The position numbers and the translations under genes are program-made. A stretch of 64,000 nucleotides of DNA, taken from positions 1 to 64,000 of the forward strand of contig RYFE02000007.1 in NCBI GenBank assembly GCA_004138175.2, written 5' to 3'. The notes beneath the pieces are model-generated. The model had not been told where the DNA came from. It was given only the letters and a program-made list of their open reading frames with translations, and ran no database searches. The number at the start of each line of letters is the position of its first letter. The stretch's first letter is position 1. Shown one piece after another: positions 20,085 to 30,761 of the stretch. This DNA is from Chloroflexales bacterium ZM16-3. GTDB lineage: Bacteria > Chloroflexota > Chloroflexia > Chloroflexales > Chloroflexaceae.

Positions 20085-20957
20085 CTACTCTGCGAGGGCG
20101 GCCGCGCCGGACGCGATCTCGCTGACCTCTTTAGTGATCGCGGCCTGGCGCGCCTTATTGAAGCTCAGGGTCAGATCCTGCACCAGATCCTTCGCGCTCT
20201 TCGTGGCGTTGCGCATCGCCACCATCTGCGCCGAGTAGAAGCTCGCGATCGACTCCAGGATCGCCTGGTAGATCTGCGACTCTACATAGCGCGGCAGGAC
20301 CTCCTGGAGCACATCCTCCTGGCTCGGCTCGTAGGTGAAGTCCGAGCGGCTGGAGCTTGCCGCCTCGGCGGAATCCACCGGCGCAAGCTGCTTGAGCGCC
20401 GCCCGCTGGACCAAGGTGTTGATAAACTCGCTGTAGATCAGGTAGAGCTCATCATAGCGCCCCGACTCAAAGCCCGAGACCGCGTCGATCGCCACGCCGA
20501 GGATATCCTCAATCTTCGGGGCGTCGCCGATCTTCACCATCTCCCCGGCCAGCGTGTAGCCTGTACGGTTGATGAAGTCGCGACCCTTTTTGCCGTACGT
20601 AAAGACATCGACCTCACGGCCCATGGCGCGCTGGTCGAGGATGAAGCGCGCGGAGCGCCGCAGCACGTTTGTTATCAGGCTGCCACACAGGCCGCGGTCG
20701 GGGGTGACGATGATAAGGCCGACGCGCCGCACATTCTCGCGCTGCTCAAGGAGCGTGCCTTTGCGGGCACCGCCCACCGCGCGCACGGTCAGCTCGCCGA
20801 TCAGGTCGCGCATACGGTCAGCATAGGGGCGGGCCGCGAGCACATTGCGCTGGGCCCGGCGCATCTTCGATGCCGCGACCATCTCCATTGCGCGGGTGAT
20901 CTGGGCCACATTCTTGACGGATTTGATGCGCCGCTTAATCTCTCGGCTGCTCGCCAT
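20085..20957 (-). CDS. atpG: ATP synthase F1 gamma subunit
   Basis: A 290-residue rotor subunit. The N-terminal coiled-coil strand is [35 protein letters not shown], and the C-terminal one ends in [35 protein letters not shown] and the [18 protein letters not shown] stretch are conserved. The ATG at 20957 is chosen because it starts the conserved helix; the in-frame extension to 21014 would translate the heptamer array. It lies between atpA and atpD in the operon. Confidence 0.97.
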   Translation of the reverse strand: MASSREIKRRIKSVKNVAQITRAMEMVAASKMRRAQRNVLAARPYADRMRDLIGELTVRAVGGARKGTLLEQRENVRRVGLIIVTPDRGLCGSLITNVLRRSARFILDQRAMGREVDVFTYGKKGRDFINRTGYTLAGEMVKIGDAPKIEDILGVAIDAVSGFESGRYDELYLIYSEFINTLVQRAALKQLAPVDSAEAASSSRSDFTYEPSQEDVLQEVLPRYVESQIYQAILESIASFYSAQMVAMRNATKSAKDLVQDLTLSFNKARQAAITKEVSEIASGAAALAE

Positions 20958-20968
20958 ATCGCACTCCG

Positions 20969-21047
20969 TTGCAGATTGTAGATTGCAGATTGCAGATTGC
21001 AGATTACTTTGCAATCCAATCTACAATCTGCAATCTGCAATCTGCAA

Positions 21048-21050
<3 letters not shown>
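20969..21050. repeat. heptamer array between atpA and atpG
   Basis: TTGCAGA-type units (about 20969-21006) are followed by a short spacer and inverted CAATCTG units (about 21011-21050). The atpA stop codon (TGA on the minus strand, 21048-21050) is made by the last unit. The array fills the whole gap inside the operon and would fold into a long hairpin in the message. Confidence 0.92.
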
Positions 21051-22613
<1,563 letters not shown>

Positions 22614-22621
22614 AGTGAGCG

Positions 22622-22732
22622 CTCCTGAGTGAGGGTCCAGGGGTGAGGGCACAGAGCACAGGAAACAGGTGCGGTTATTGGTGCATTGCACCCTGTCCGA
22701 GCCCTGTCCCCTATCCTCTGTCCCCTGTTCCC
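22622..22732. repeat. degenerate inverted repeat between atpH and atpA
   Basis: GGTGAGGGCACAGAGCACAGG-type units on one side and CCTGTCCCCTATCCTCTG-type units on the other form an imperfect inverted array that fills the 118-bp gap. It is similar in plan to the heptamer arrays but with longer, less regular units. Confidence 0.6.
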
Positions 22733-23223
22733 TAGCTGGTGAGCATATTGCGCTGAACGGCGCTGAGGCGCGTGCGCAGGCTATTGTCGAGCACCCGGTC
22801 GCCGACGCGGATAAGCAGGCCGCCGATCAACGAGGCATCGACATCGAAGGTGGCGTTCAGATCGCCGCCGTAGCGCGCGCGCAGATCGGCGATGATCGCC
22901 GCCTGCTGATCGGCGCTGAGGGCGACCGCGCTCGTGACGACGGACTCAACCGCCTGGGCGGATGGGCTGGTCGTCAGGCGTCCGAAGGCATCAGCGACAT
23001 CGCTAACCTGATCGAGCAGACCCTCTTTCGCCATGCCGAGCAGGAAGTTCCGAACCTGCGGCATGGCATCAGCGGGCAGTGCCGCACTGATACGCTGGGC
23101 CAGGTCATCGCCGCCCGTGCTGGACAGCTTCGACGCGGCTGATTGAAGCTGCTCCTTAGCGGAGCCCATCAGCGTATCATAAAGCGTCCCTGCGATCGCC
23201 TTGGCATCAACTGTGGTTGCCAT
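22732..23223 (-). CDS. atpH: ATP synthase F1 delta subunit
   Basis: A subunit of about 163 residues linking F1 to the peripheral stalk. The helical N-terminal domain ([21 protein letters not shown]) and the C-terminal strand region ([62 protein letters not shown]) match the OSCP/delta family. The start is uncertain: ATG 23223 (MATTVDA) is preferred, ATG 23235 (MDNDMATT) is possible. Sits between atpF and atpA as in most bacteria. Confidence 0.92.
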   Translation of the reverse strand: MATTVDAKAIAGTLYDTLMGSAKEQLQSAASKLSSTGGDDLAQRISAALPADAMPQVRNFLLGMAKEGLLDQVSDVADAFGRLTTSPSAQAVESVVTSAVALSADQQAAIIADLRARYGGDLNATFDVDASLIGGLLIRVGDRVLDNSLRTRLSAVQRNMLTS

Positions 23224-23317
23224 ATCGTTATCCATCTCAGGGTCAGCCAACAACTGTCGGGGGCGAAGGCCGCACATCATATGCCCCTCCGCCTGCCCGC
23301 AGGTTGGACTATACCAT

Positions 23318-23812
23318 CTAGTTCCGGCGATCCAGGGCGGCCAGAGACTCGGCGATCAGTTTGTCGTGGCCCTTAGCCTGAAGCTCAGCGCCAAGCACCT
23401 GTGAGGCCGTCAGCGTTACCAGATCAGCGATCCGGCCCTTCGCGTCGCTCAGCAACGTGTCACGCTCCTGAGATGCGGTTGTGCGGGCCTCATCGCGGAT
23501 GCGATCTGCATCGCGGCGGGCCTGGGCGACGATCTCCGCCTCTTGAACCTTGGCCCGCTCCTGGGCCTGTGCCACGATCCCGGCAGCCTCCTGGCGCGCC
23601 TTTGCCAGTTCGGCCTCGTAGTTCTTCTTCGCATTGGCCAGCTGCTGCTTCACTTGATCCGCCTCGGCAAGGCTATCCTGCACACGCCGTGTCCGCTCGC
23701 TGAGCATGTTCAGAACCGGCTTGTACAGAAACTGGCCAAGTAGCCAGACCAGGAAGATCACATTGAAGAGCTGCGCTATCAGCAAGCCCCAATTGATGCC
23801 CAGCTTTTCCAC
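23318..23812 (-). CDS. atpF: ATP synthase Fo b subunit
   Basis: A 164-residue peripheral stalk protein with one N-terminal membrane helix ([28 protein letters not shown]) followed by a long charged coiled coil. I choose the GTG at 23812 (MEKLGINWG) because AGGAG sits 7 bases upstream; an upstream ATG at 23845 would add [11 protein letters not shown] before it. Only one b-type gene is present, so the stalk is probably a b homodimer. It lies between atpE and atpH. Confidence 0.95.
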   Translation of the reverse strand: MEKLGINWGLLIAQLFNVIFLVWLLGQFLYKPVLNMLSERTRRVQDSLAEADQVKQQLANAKKNYEAELAKARQEAAGIVAQAQERAKVQEAEIVAQARRDADRIRDEARTTASQERDTLLSDAKGRIADLVTLTASQVLGAELQAKGHDKLIAESLAALDRRN

Positions 23813-23878
23813 AGTCCTACTCCTCATCTTGCCCCCGACGCCCAACTCTGTGGCGGCGGAGGGAACCTGATGGACGAA

Positions 23879-24136
<258 letters not shown>

Positions 24137-24173
24137 CTATCATTCGCAGAGAAGTCCTGTTCCGGCGAACATC

Positions 24174-25190
24174 CTAGTGGGCTACCGCCTCATTCGTTGC
24201 GTGGCCGTGATCCTCGTGATCCCCGCCGTGGGCCTGCACAGCTAGCCCGGCGAAGACAACCGTCAGCACGGCGAAGATGACGGCCTGAATGAAGGCGACG
24301 AACACCTCAAGGCCATAGAAGGGAACCGGCAACAGGTACGCGAAGAGGAAGGCCATAACGGCCAGCACTACCTCGCCGCCGAAGATGTTGCCAAAGATAC
24401 GAAAGGCGAAAGCGACGACGCGCATGAGCTCCGAGAATAGCTCAAGGATGCCCACGAAGGTCATGATCGGGCCTTGCTTACCGAAGGGGTTGATGAAGAA
24501 TTTGCCGAGGTAGCCGATTCCGAGCGCCTGGAAGCCCCAGAACTCGACCATGAACACTGCAACTAGCGCGAAGGCGAAGGTGACATTCAGATCGGCGGCG
24601 GGTGCCCGCAGGTAGGGGATAAACAAGTTGCCCGTGCCACAGTAGGCCGGGAACTTCTGGATGAGGATGGGCTCTGCTGGTGCCTCGGCGCTGGCCGCAC
24701 CCTCGGCGCTGGCCTCGCCCTCTGTAACCACTCCATGCTCCTCTGCCCGGCACACGCCGATGCTGCCCACGCCGGGCACGAGCGCCAGCATGTTGCCGAA
24801 GAGGAAGAAGAACAGGATGGTCATCGGCAGGGCGAAGAACTTGGCGACATTCTTCTTGTCTACCCCGCGTGCGAAGTCGTAGAAGAATTCGATCAGAAAC
24901 TCGGTGATGTTCTGAAGCCCGCGCGGCACTGCCTGGAGCCGCTGGCCGATACCGAAGGCCAAACCGATCAAGAGCAGGTCGACCAGTATGGTCATCAGAA
25001 CCGAGTTGGTGAAGGGCAAGATCGTCCCGGGGGAACAGAACTCACCTTGGACAGTGCCACCGATGCAGAAGAGTGGCTCAGCGGCGGCCGAGATGTGCAG
25101 GTCGTCCTGGGTCATCCGAATGCCTAGGAAGTACATAACGACGCCAAGCACCGTCAGCACTCCCAAGACGGTGAGGATCCGATTTCGCAT
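24174..25190 (-). CDS. atpB: ATP synthase Fo a subunit
   Basis: A 338-residue, multi-spanning channel subunit. Conserved parts are NITEFLIEFFYDFARG, FFFLFGNMLALVPGVGSIG and ELMRVVAFAFRIFGNIFGGEVVLAV, which includes the essential Arg. It is longer than typical a subunits: an acidic, Ala/Glu-rich stretch (EEHGVVTEGEASAEGAASAEAP) interrupts a loop after the LVPGVGS helix, and the C-terminus has a His/Asp-rich tail (AQAHGGDHEDHGHATNE type). First gene of the operon; GAGGGG lies 9 bases before the ATG. No atpI gene is seen upstream. Confidence 0.96.
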   Translation of the reverse strand: MRNRILTVLGVLTVLGVVMYFLGIRMTQDDLHISAAAEPLFCIGGTVQGEFCSPGTILPFTNSVLMTILVDLLLIGLAFGIGQRLQAVPRGLQNITEFLIEFFYDFARGVDKKNVAKFFALPMTILFFFLFGNMLALVPGVGSIGVCRAEEHGVVTEGEASAEGAASAEAPAEPILIQKFPAYCGTGNLFIPYLRAPAADLNVTFAFALVAVFMVEFWGFQALGIGYLGKFFINPFGKQGPIMTFVGILELFSELMRVVAFAFRIFGNIFGGEVVLAVMAFLFAYLLPVPFYGLEVFVAFIQAVIFAVLTVVFAGLAVQAHGGDHEDHGHATNEAVAH

Positions 25191-25238
25191 CGTGGCGATC
25201 CCCTCTCCCTATACTATATTGAGAACTCTTTCACAATC

Positions 25239-25268
25239 AGTTTACCATAGAGGGCAAAAAAATGTCAA
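25239..25268 (-). promoter_or_regulatory. promoter of the ATP synthase operon
   Basis: On the minus strand a perfect TTGACA (complement of 25263-25268), an 18-base spacer and TAAACT (complement of 25239-25244) precede atpB. An alternative TTGTGA/TATAGG pair with 17-base spacing lies closer to the gene. The -35 box overlaps the terminator of the upstream gene. Confidence 0.6.
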
Positions 25269-25297
25269 CTGTCCGCCGCTGAGCGGTGAGCAGTTGA
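25256..25297 (-). terminator. intrinsic terminator of the receiver-Roadblock gene
   Basis: A hairpin with outer stem TCAACTG/CAGTTGA (25265-25271 and 25291-25297) and inner CCGC/GCGG stem is followed on the minus strand by seven T (complement of 25256-25262). It ends the gene at 25368-26504, and its T-run lies next to the TTGACA of the ATP synthase promoter. Confidence 0.85.
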
Positions 25298-25367
25298 TAT
25301 TCCTCTATGGACACCCTGGGGAAAATCGCCCAGAGTATACCATGGCTCATTGTGATGCGCAAACAGG

Positions 25368-26504
25368 CTAGGCATTTGCGAGGTTATCACGTAGCTCACG
25401 GATAGCCCGCTTGGCATTAATCCAGACCGAACCGATCTTCGAACTGGCGACCTTCTTGTTAAACACGAGCACAAGCAAGAAGCGCTGCACCACGTCGAAG
25501 CAGTAGAGATCGTAGTTCATGCCTTCGTGGATATACACGGTGAGCGCATCTTCCTCCTGGAGCTGGCGAGCCACCTGGCCTGCGGTGGAGAAGCTCATGG
25601 AGAGCAATGGCAAGACGCTCATCATAAGCATGCTATCGGTTGTCCCCACATCGACAAGCACCATGCCAGCACGGTCGGTAAGCATCACGCTTTGGGCGCC
25701 GAGTTCCTGAGCGAGTTGGCTCATGTTTTTTCGGACGGCGTTAATGTTCTCGGCGGTGACAACCAGCGTGCCAGAGCCACGACGGCCGGGCAGTTCAGGT
25801 ATTGGCTCGGGTGCTGGCTCAGTTTTCTGCTTGGTATCGGGCTTACGATCAACCGCAGCCCGCGTCCGCGAGGCGAGCCCACTGCGCGTCGGCGTTGTCG
25901 GTGGTGCTGCCTCTGCTGCCGCAGCCGCTTGCTCACGCTCGCGCGCAGAGGGCAGAACCACACGGGCTGGCGTGAAGTCACGCCGCTCCGTCTTCGGCTC
26001 ATCGTCAGCGCTCGACTTGGCAGCTGGGGGGGCCGCCGAAACCTGGCGTAGCGACATCCGGCGCGGCTTGGCCTTCGGCTCTGGCTCTGGCTCTGGCTCC
26101 GGCTCCGGTTCCGGCTCGGCAGCGGCGGCCTCAGCGGCCTGGTGCGCATCGTGCAGCGCCGACTGAATCGCCGCATAGAGATCATCCGCCGCGCTCGGGC
26201 CATGCAAAAAACGATAGACGCCGAGGGACTCCGCCTGCTTGCGCACGCTATCGTTTAGGCTCGGGCTATACAATAGCACATTCGTCTGAATCTCAAAGTT
26301 CGGGATGATCTCCGCAAGCTCCAGCCCCGTCATGCCAGGTAGATCAACTTCGGCGATCACCGCCTCAGGCGGGTTCGTCCGCAGCTCCCAGAGGGCATCG
26401 TTCGCTGAATCAAAGATCCGCACGTCTACACTATCGCCAAGCGTGGCGGGTAGGGCGCGCAGAAGCTCATTTTCGACAGTGACGACCACAAGGTGATAGG
26501 TCAT
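25368..26504 (-). CDS. degenerate receiver domain-Roadblock/LC7 protein
   Basis: A 378-residue cytosolic protein. Residues 1-120 resemble a response-regulator receiver, but the phospho-acceptor Asp is replaced by Glu (VIAEVDLPGMTGLEL, E52), and the usual acidic pair after the first strand is reduced to VE. A Glu/Pro repeat and a basic linker follow (about 135-240). The C-terminal 120 residues are a Roadblock/LC7-like domain (NMSQLAQELGAQSVMLTDRAGMVLVDVG, then LLVLVFNKKVASSKIGSVW), a fold that often binds small GTPases or pairs with them. Phosphorylation is not expected; Glu may mimic a phosphorylated state. No adjacent GTPase gene is seen. Its terminator overlaps the ATP synthase promoter region, but the functional link is unknown. 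Confidence 0.85.
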   Translation of the reverse strand: MTYHLVVVTVENELLRALPATLGDSVDVRIFDSANDALWELRTNPPEAVIAEVDLPGMTGLELAEIIPNFEIQTNVLLYSPSLNDSVRKQAESLGVYRFLHGPSAADDLYAAIQSALHDAHQAAEAAAAEPEPEPEPEPEPEPKAKPRRMSLRQVSAAPPAAKSSADDEPKTERRDFTPARVVLPSAREREQAAAAAEAAPPTTPTRSGLASRTRAAVDRKPDTKQKTEPAPEPIPELPGRRGSGTLVVTAENINAVRKNMSQLAQELGAQSVMLTDRAGMVLVDVGTTDSMLMMSVLPLLSMSFSTAGQVARQLQEEDALTVYIHEGMNYDLYCFDVVQRFLLVLVFNKKVASSKIGSVWINAKRAIRELRDNLANA

Positions 26505-26611
26505 TTTCAGCTCTCGCTTCTCGGCGTGGAGGCGACCTTTGCTCCCGCCCTATATCATTTACACAGCACAATCTGCACTTTAGTATACCCTATTGCTGTT
26601 ACGACCGTGCA

Positions 26612-26650
26612 GGCTGGGGGTCAGGATCCGGGAGTCAGGAGTCGAAGTGT
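26612..26650. repeat. degenerate GGGAGTC-type heptamers
   Basis: A few CGGGAGTCAGGAGTC-type units without a clear inverted arm lie just before copy 3 of the 114-bp element. The units are related to those inside purL. Confidence 0.5.
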
Positions 26651-26678
26651 GAGATGGACGATCATCAACTGAAATAAG

Positions 26679-26792
26679 GCAGTAGCGCAGAAGGAACGCT
26701 GTCACCCTGAGCGAAGCGAAGGGTCCCGGCCGGGATTCTTCGCTTCGCTCAGAATGACAGGACACCTCACAGCGTTACTTCTGCGGTATTGC
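26679..26792 (+). mobile_element. 114-bp non-autonomous element, copy 3
   Basis: Same length and core as the copies at 7154 and 15796, but its left end reads GCAGTAGCGCAGAAGGAACGC, which makes the two terminal repeats a better match to each other. The flanks are GAAATAAG and GAAATGAG, an 8-bp duplication with one mismatch. It ends 21 bp before the stop of the kinase at 26813. Confidence 0.88.
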
Positions 26793-26812
26793 GAAATGAG
26801 CCTGCGGATAAC

Positions 26813-28513
26813 TTATTCTGGCCCCGCGCCTCCCGACAGGTATGGCAGCGCGAAGCTGAAGATACTGCCCTTTCCCACCATGCTCTCGACCCAGACAAGG
26901 CCACCCTGCAAAATAGCCAGATCGGCCACAAGGGATAGCCCAAGGCCAGCGCCACCTTGGTCTCGGGTGAGCGAGCCAGCCACCTGGTAGAAGCGCTCGA
27001 AGATCCGTAGCTGCTGCTCGCGGCTAAGCCCCTCGCCCGGATCGGACACTCGGATCACTGCCCAGTTCGTCTCGGCAAGCGTACTCAGCCTACGGATCGT
27101 CGAATTCGGAACAGCTGCACCAGCCGCCGCGAGGATATGCTCATGATGCCAGCGTGTTAGTCCCACGCGGATGACTGCGTGCTGGGGGCTGAATTTAATT
27201 GCGTTATCGATGAGATTTCCAAGTACGAGCAGCATCTTCTCACGATCCACTGGCAGAGTCAGCGAATCATCAGAGAGCACGATCTCAATCTGCTGGTTCT
27301 TCTGATCGGCCGTCGGGGTAAGGCGCTCGACCGACTGGCGGATCAGATCGGCGATCGGCCATAGCTCAGGACTGAGAGTCAGCTGGTTCAGATCGTAGTG
27401 ACGGAGGCGCACCATCGTATCGACGATCGCCTTAATCTGCTCGGCGCTATCGAGGGCGCGCTGGGCAAACTCGCGCTGCTCACCCTCGCCGCGATCACGC
27501 ACCATCTTCGTATAGCCGAGCACAATCGAGAGCGGGCTGCGCAGCTCGTGGGATGCGATGGCGAGGAACTCACTCTTGAGGCGATCCAGCTCGCGGAGCG
27601 AGTGGTAGGCACCCTGTAGCTCGCCGTAGAGCTGGGCGTTGCGCAGGGCCGTCCCAGCCTGGTTGGCAAGCAGGGCGAGGGTGTCCTGAGAACTTGGGGC
27701 GAGGAGGTCAGAATGTTCGCTACAGAGGAGCAGGGCACCAACGGCCTGGCCCTGAGCGCGCAGGGGCACCATCACGCCGGTTGTGATCTCATGATCTCCA
27801 ATGCGTCCGAGGGGCACGCCCGTCTGCGTCAGCGGGCCGCTGGTGCCAAGCGCATCAAGGGCAGCGGCGTGGCCGGATGGCAAGATAACAGCACCATCAG
27901 GCATAGCGATCACCTGAGCGGGCTGATCAACCGTCTCTGCTAGCAGGACAAGGAATGCCGCATCACAGGGCACATGGTCGCAGGCGCGCTCAATAATCAC
28001 CCGACAGAGCTGGTCGAGGTCGAGGATTGTGTTAATCGCCTCGCTGCTGAGTAGGATCTTCTCCAGGGCTCGCAGACGCACTCGCTCCTGAAGGAGCTGT
28101 CGCTTATGAAGCGCCTCGTCGACGGCGAGCCGCAACTCATCGAGCTCAAACGGCTTTGTCAGGAAATCGGCCACCCCGCGGCGGGCCGTCTGATGAATGG
28201 CATCGAGCGTCGCGTGACCAGTCATAATGATGATCGCGATCGCCGGGTCGCCTTCGCGGGCGATCTGAGCGAGCTCCAGGCCGCTGAGTCCGGGCATCTG
28301 AATATCTGCGAGCAGCAGGTCGATCGACTGGGGGCCGCGCAGGATATCGAGGGCACGGTCGACCTCTGTGGCAGAGGAGACAGCGTAGCCCACCTGGCTC
28401 AGCGCACGGGCGCAGAAGGTGCAGGTGGTCTGATCGTCATCAACGACGAGGATGGACGCGGGGCTGATGCCGGCGCTGGCGGATTGTGGTGTGGGGGAGA
28501 GTTCCTGACTCAT
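26813..28513 (-). CDS. response regulator receiver-GAF-histidine kinase
   Basis: A 567-residue cytosolic hybrid. The N-terminal receiver has ILVVDDDQTTC and the phospho-acceptor in LLLADIQMPGLSG (D70). A GAF domain follows (about 150-310), then HisKA with LAIASHELRSPLSIVLGYTKM (H322) and a HATPase domain (GNLIDNAIKFSP, DPGEGLSREQ, GGAGLGLSLV). The receiver at the front means it is probably driven by another kinase through phosphorelay, with GAF input added. The ATG at 28513 is chosen as the in-frame Met closest ahead of the receiver; the open frame further upstream is low-complexity. Its neighbour on the same strand encodes an unknown protein. Confidence 0.92.
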   Translation of the reverse strand: MSQELSPTPQSASAGISPASILVVDDDQTTCTFCARALSQVGYAVSSATEVDRALDILRGPQSIDLLLADIQMPGLSGLELAQIAREGDPAIAIIIMTGHATLDAIHQTARRGVADFLTKPFELDELRLAVDEALHKRQLLQERVRLRALEKILLSSEAINTILDLDQLCRVIIERACDHVPCDAAFLVLLAETVDQPAQVIAMPDGAVILPSGHAAALDALGTSGPLTQTGVPLGRIGDHEITTGVMVPLRAQGQAVGALLLCSEHSDLLAPSSQDTLALLANQAGTALRNAQLYGELQGAYHSLRELDRLKSEFLAIASHELRSPLSIVLGYTKMVRDRGEGEQREFAQRALDSAEQIKAIVDTMVRLRHYDLNQLTLSPELWPIADLIRQSVERLTPTADQKNQQIEIVLSDDSLTLPVDREKMLLVLGNLIDNAIKFSPQHAVIRVGLTRWHHEHILAAAGAAVPNSTIRRLSTLAETNWAVIRVSDPGEGLSREQQLRIFERFYQVAGSLTRDQGGAGLGLSLVADLAILQGGLVWVESMVGKGSIFSFALPYLSGGAGPE

Positions 28514-28544
28514 ACCAGCGTCTTGCCGAAGCCTCTGTGTGATA

Positions 28545-28575
28545 ATTATAGATTGTAGATTAGATCTGCAATCAG
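28545..28575 (-). promoter_or_regulatory. possible promoter inside a short heptamer array
   Basis: On the minus strand a TATAAT (complement of 28545-28550) lies 15 bases from TTGCAG (complement of 28566-28571) in a TTGTAGAT/ATCTGCAA array. The spacing is short. If active, the repeat supplies the -35 region of the hybrid kinase. Confidence 0.4.
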
Positions 28576-29723
28576 GAAAGCACCTCAACGCAGGTGCGCG
28601 GCAGCCAGAACGCCACCCCATCCGCATCGACAACCTCAACGGCGGCGAGGCTGACCCGCGAGGCGACCCTGCGGGGCGCAGAGGGGACGCTCCGCACTTG
28701 GGCAATCTTCCCGAGGTGCGCGTAGTCGAGCAGGCGAACGCTCGCACCTGGGCGGAGGGCTGGGTGCGGTGGCTCTACCTGCACGCTGCTGTTGCGCGTG
28801 AGCGGGATCACCACGCGGGGACGCCGCAGGGGACGCCGCAGGCGCGTCGCCCCCTCGATCAGCGCCTCCTGGCGATCCTGGCTGCTGAGCAGGTCGAACA
28901 TAGCCGCATTCATCGGGCGGGTGCCGAAGCCCTCGGTGACGAGGATCGTCAGCTTTGGGTCGGGGGTTGCGGTTGCAGTAAGGTCGGGCCACTGCCAGGA
29001 GTGTCGGCCAGTCTGCCAGCCAGCAACATTCGCCCAGCCGAGGAAGTCGCGCAGCTCGGACTCATCAACCCCGCCAACAATAATACCGCGCACCTGCTCC
29101 TGCACAGCGCGGCGCAGGGCAGCGGCGCTAATACCGGCCCCGCAGATCAGGATGGCGTAGGCGCTGCGGGCGTCGATCTGCTCGGGCCGGACAATATCGC
29201 CCGGATCGGTGGCAAGCAGGCGCAGCACGCCGCTACGATCCTCGCCAATCCCAAAGGCTCCGTAGACCTGGGCCGACGGTGCCTCGATGATCACACCTTC
29301 ATACGGGATAACCTCCATCACAATGCCGCGCACCGTGGCCTGGAGGGCGTACTCGGTGGGGTCGGGGGCAATGGTGACGTAGCCTGTCTCGTTATCGATG
29401 TCGGCGATCATGCAGGTGACGGGCGCAAGGCAGCTGCGTCCGAAGATGCCTGCCGTTCGGGCGAGCACCTGCCCGGCCTCAACCTTATTATGCACCTCGC
29501 GGCTCATCGCGCGGTAGACTTGGCTCGGCGGGATGCCCAGCGAGCGGGCGACGTTGATGATCTGCGGGGGCTCGGGCTTGAGGGTCTGGGCGACGATATC
29601 TTCGGGTTCGACGCGGCTGCCCTGACGCACCAGCACTTCACCGGGGTAGGGGAGCCGCCGCTCGATCCGGGCCATTGCGTTCGGGATGACGGGCGGGATG
29701 CCCTCTGGAATATACAGCGACAT
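28572..29723 (-). CDS. conserved hypothetical protein with beta-sandwich-like N-terminus
   Basis: A 383-residue soluble protein that I do not recognise. The first 130 residues alternate short strands and PGEVLVRQGSRVEPEDIVAQ, EAGQVLARTAGIFGR and APVTCMIADIDNETGYVTI segments, which resemble barrel-sandwich (lipoyl-like) hybrid repeats. The middle part has a Rossmann-like strand (YAILICGAGISAAALRRAVQEQVRGIIVGGVDESEL) and LTILVTEGFGTRPMNAAMFDLL. The C-terminus has an SH3-like barrel (GASVRLLDYAHLGKIAQVRSV) similar to KOW-type folds. No signal peptide is present. Similar architectures could belong to regulatory or assembly proteins of Chloroflexota, which is inference. Confidence 0.7.
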   Translation of the reverse strand: MSLYIPEGIPPVIPNAMARIERRLPYPGEVLVRQGSRVEPEDIVAQTLKPEPPQIINVARSLGIPPSQVYRAMSREVHNKVEAGQVLARTAGIFGRSCLAPVTCMIADIDNETGYVTIAPDPTEYALQATVRGIVMEVIPYEGVIIEAPSAQVYGAFGIGEDRSGVLRLLATDPGDIVRPEQIDARSAYAILICGAGISAAALRRAVQEQVRGIIVGGVDESELRDFLGWANVAGWQTGRHSWQWPDLTATATPDPKLTILVTEGFGTRPMNAAMFDLLSSQDRQEALIEGATRLRRPLRRPRVVIPLTRNSSVQVEPPHPALRPGASVRLLDYAHLGKIAQVRSVPSAPRRVASRVSLAAVEVVDADGVAFWLPRTCVEVLS

Positions 29724-29812
29724 AGGGTGGCTTTCGCTGTGCTAACCGCTACAGGGTGACATTATAGCATACCGGTTAAGCCCTAGCTATGTCGCAGGGG
29801 CCATAGGGCTGC

Positions 29813-29818
29813 TATAAT
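29813..29818 (+). promoter_or_regulatory. -10-like TATAAT before the lipoprotein gene
   Basis: A perfect TATAAT occurs 79 bases before the start at 29897. No good -35 hexamer is seen at the normal spacing, so it is only a candidate. Confidence 0.35.
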
Positions 29819-29896
29819 GGCGGACACGGCGATGCTTCTTGATGCGTGATAGCTGAGACATATGACACATCTATCATATTATCAGGCACCATAGAG

Positions 29897-30661
29897 ATGG
29901 CGCAGTGTAGGGTGGGGGCGGCGCGCGCCCGATCACTGCTGGTCGCCCTTGCCTCCCTTGTGCTCATGGCATCTGGGTGCGCCTCGCGCGAGGCACCCGC
30001 CGCGCAGCAGGCAGCGTTTACCCGCACGGTCGATCTGAGCCAGGTGGTGCGCGAGGATGTGCCCTACCTCCCCGGTGAGCCGCCCACGCGGATCGGGCGA
30101 GCCGCCGATGGCAGTGTGTTCCAGCTCCAGATCGGTGCCCGCACGGGCACCCTGCTGCGGGTTGTCTCGGCCACAGAATCTGATCTGCGCACGGTCGATC
30201 AGCTCTCTCCCCGCGACCTGGTGCTGCCTGCTGTGGTGATCGATGTCCGCGACCAGGCCCAGGATTACGCCGGATACCGTCTGAGCCCGGCTGAGCTTGA
30301 CTCCTGGGAGCAGCGCTACGGCAGCATCCCTCCAGGATCAATGGTGCTCCTCGTGACTGGGTGGGATGTGCGCTGGGGCGACCCGGCGGCCTATCTTGAT
30401 CAGGACGGCTCTGGTAGCCTTATGGCGCCGGCCTTTGGCGATGAGGTGGCGGCTACGCTGCTCGACGAGCGCGGGGCGGCTGGGCTGGGAATCGACGCCC
30501 CCGGCATGAGCTATATGCCCCCGAGCGGCTCGCGGCTGCTGCTTGAGAACTTGACAAGCCTAGAACAGCTCCCGCCCACCGGCGCAATGATCGTCGTAGG
30601 TGCCCTCAAGCTCCAGGCCGCCCAGAGCAGCCCGGCGCGGGTGATCGCGCTGATACCATAA
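29897..30661 (+). CDS. cyclase-family-like lipoprotein lacking metal ligands
   Basis: A 254-residue secreted lipoprotein. The signal peptide ends in the lipobox ASGC (Cys 28). The mature part resembles the cyclase/kynurenine-formamidase family: DLSQVVREDVPYLPGEPP, a TVDQLSPRDLVLPAVVIDVRDQ stretch, PGSMVLLVTGWDVRWGDP and a GIDAPG segment. The family's metal-binding HxGTHxDxPxH signature aligns with GARTGTLLRVVSATES, where all His and the Asp are missing. It is therefore probably a non-catalytic homologue, perhaps a binding protein. The start at 29897 is the ATG closest to a normal signal peptide; an earlier in-frame ATG at 29846 would lengthen it. Confidence 0.8.
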   Translation: MAQCRVGAARARSLLVALASLVLMASGCASREAPAAQQAAFTRTVDLSQVVREDVPYLPGEPPTRIGRAADGSVFQLQIGARTGTLLRVVSATESDLRTVDQLSPRDLVLPAVVIDVRDQAQDYAGYRLSPAELDSWEQRYGSIPPGSMVLLVTGWDVRWGDPAAYLDQDGSGSLMAPAFGDEVAATLLDERGAAGLGIDAPGMSYMPPSGSRLLLENLTSLEQLPPTGAMIVVGALKLQAAQSSPARVIALIP

Positions 30662-30761
30662 TGTTGAATGCTGAATGTTCTTCCCTCATATCAACTCGGA
30701 GCAATAAGCTATGACTGGCGACACCCAACATTCAACATTCAACATTCAACACTCAACATTT
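30661..30761. repeat. TTGAATG/CATTCAA heptamer arms ahead of the HD gene
   Basis: ATGTTGAATGCTGAATG (from 30661) faces CAACATT units (30725-30761). The HD gene's ribosome site and ATG lie in the spacer, so the right arm is translated as QHSTFNI-type repeats. Confidence 0.85.

Noticed and set aside
20958-21014. Extended start of atpG
   Set aside because: It translates a heptamer array; the conserved gamma helix begins at the ATG at 20957.
26580-26765. Short frame reading MSCHSERSEES...
   Set aside because: It is the reverse translation of the 114-bp element and its flank, a known type of false protein.
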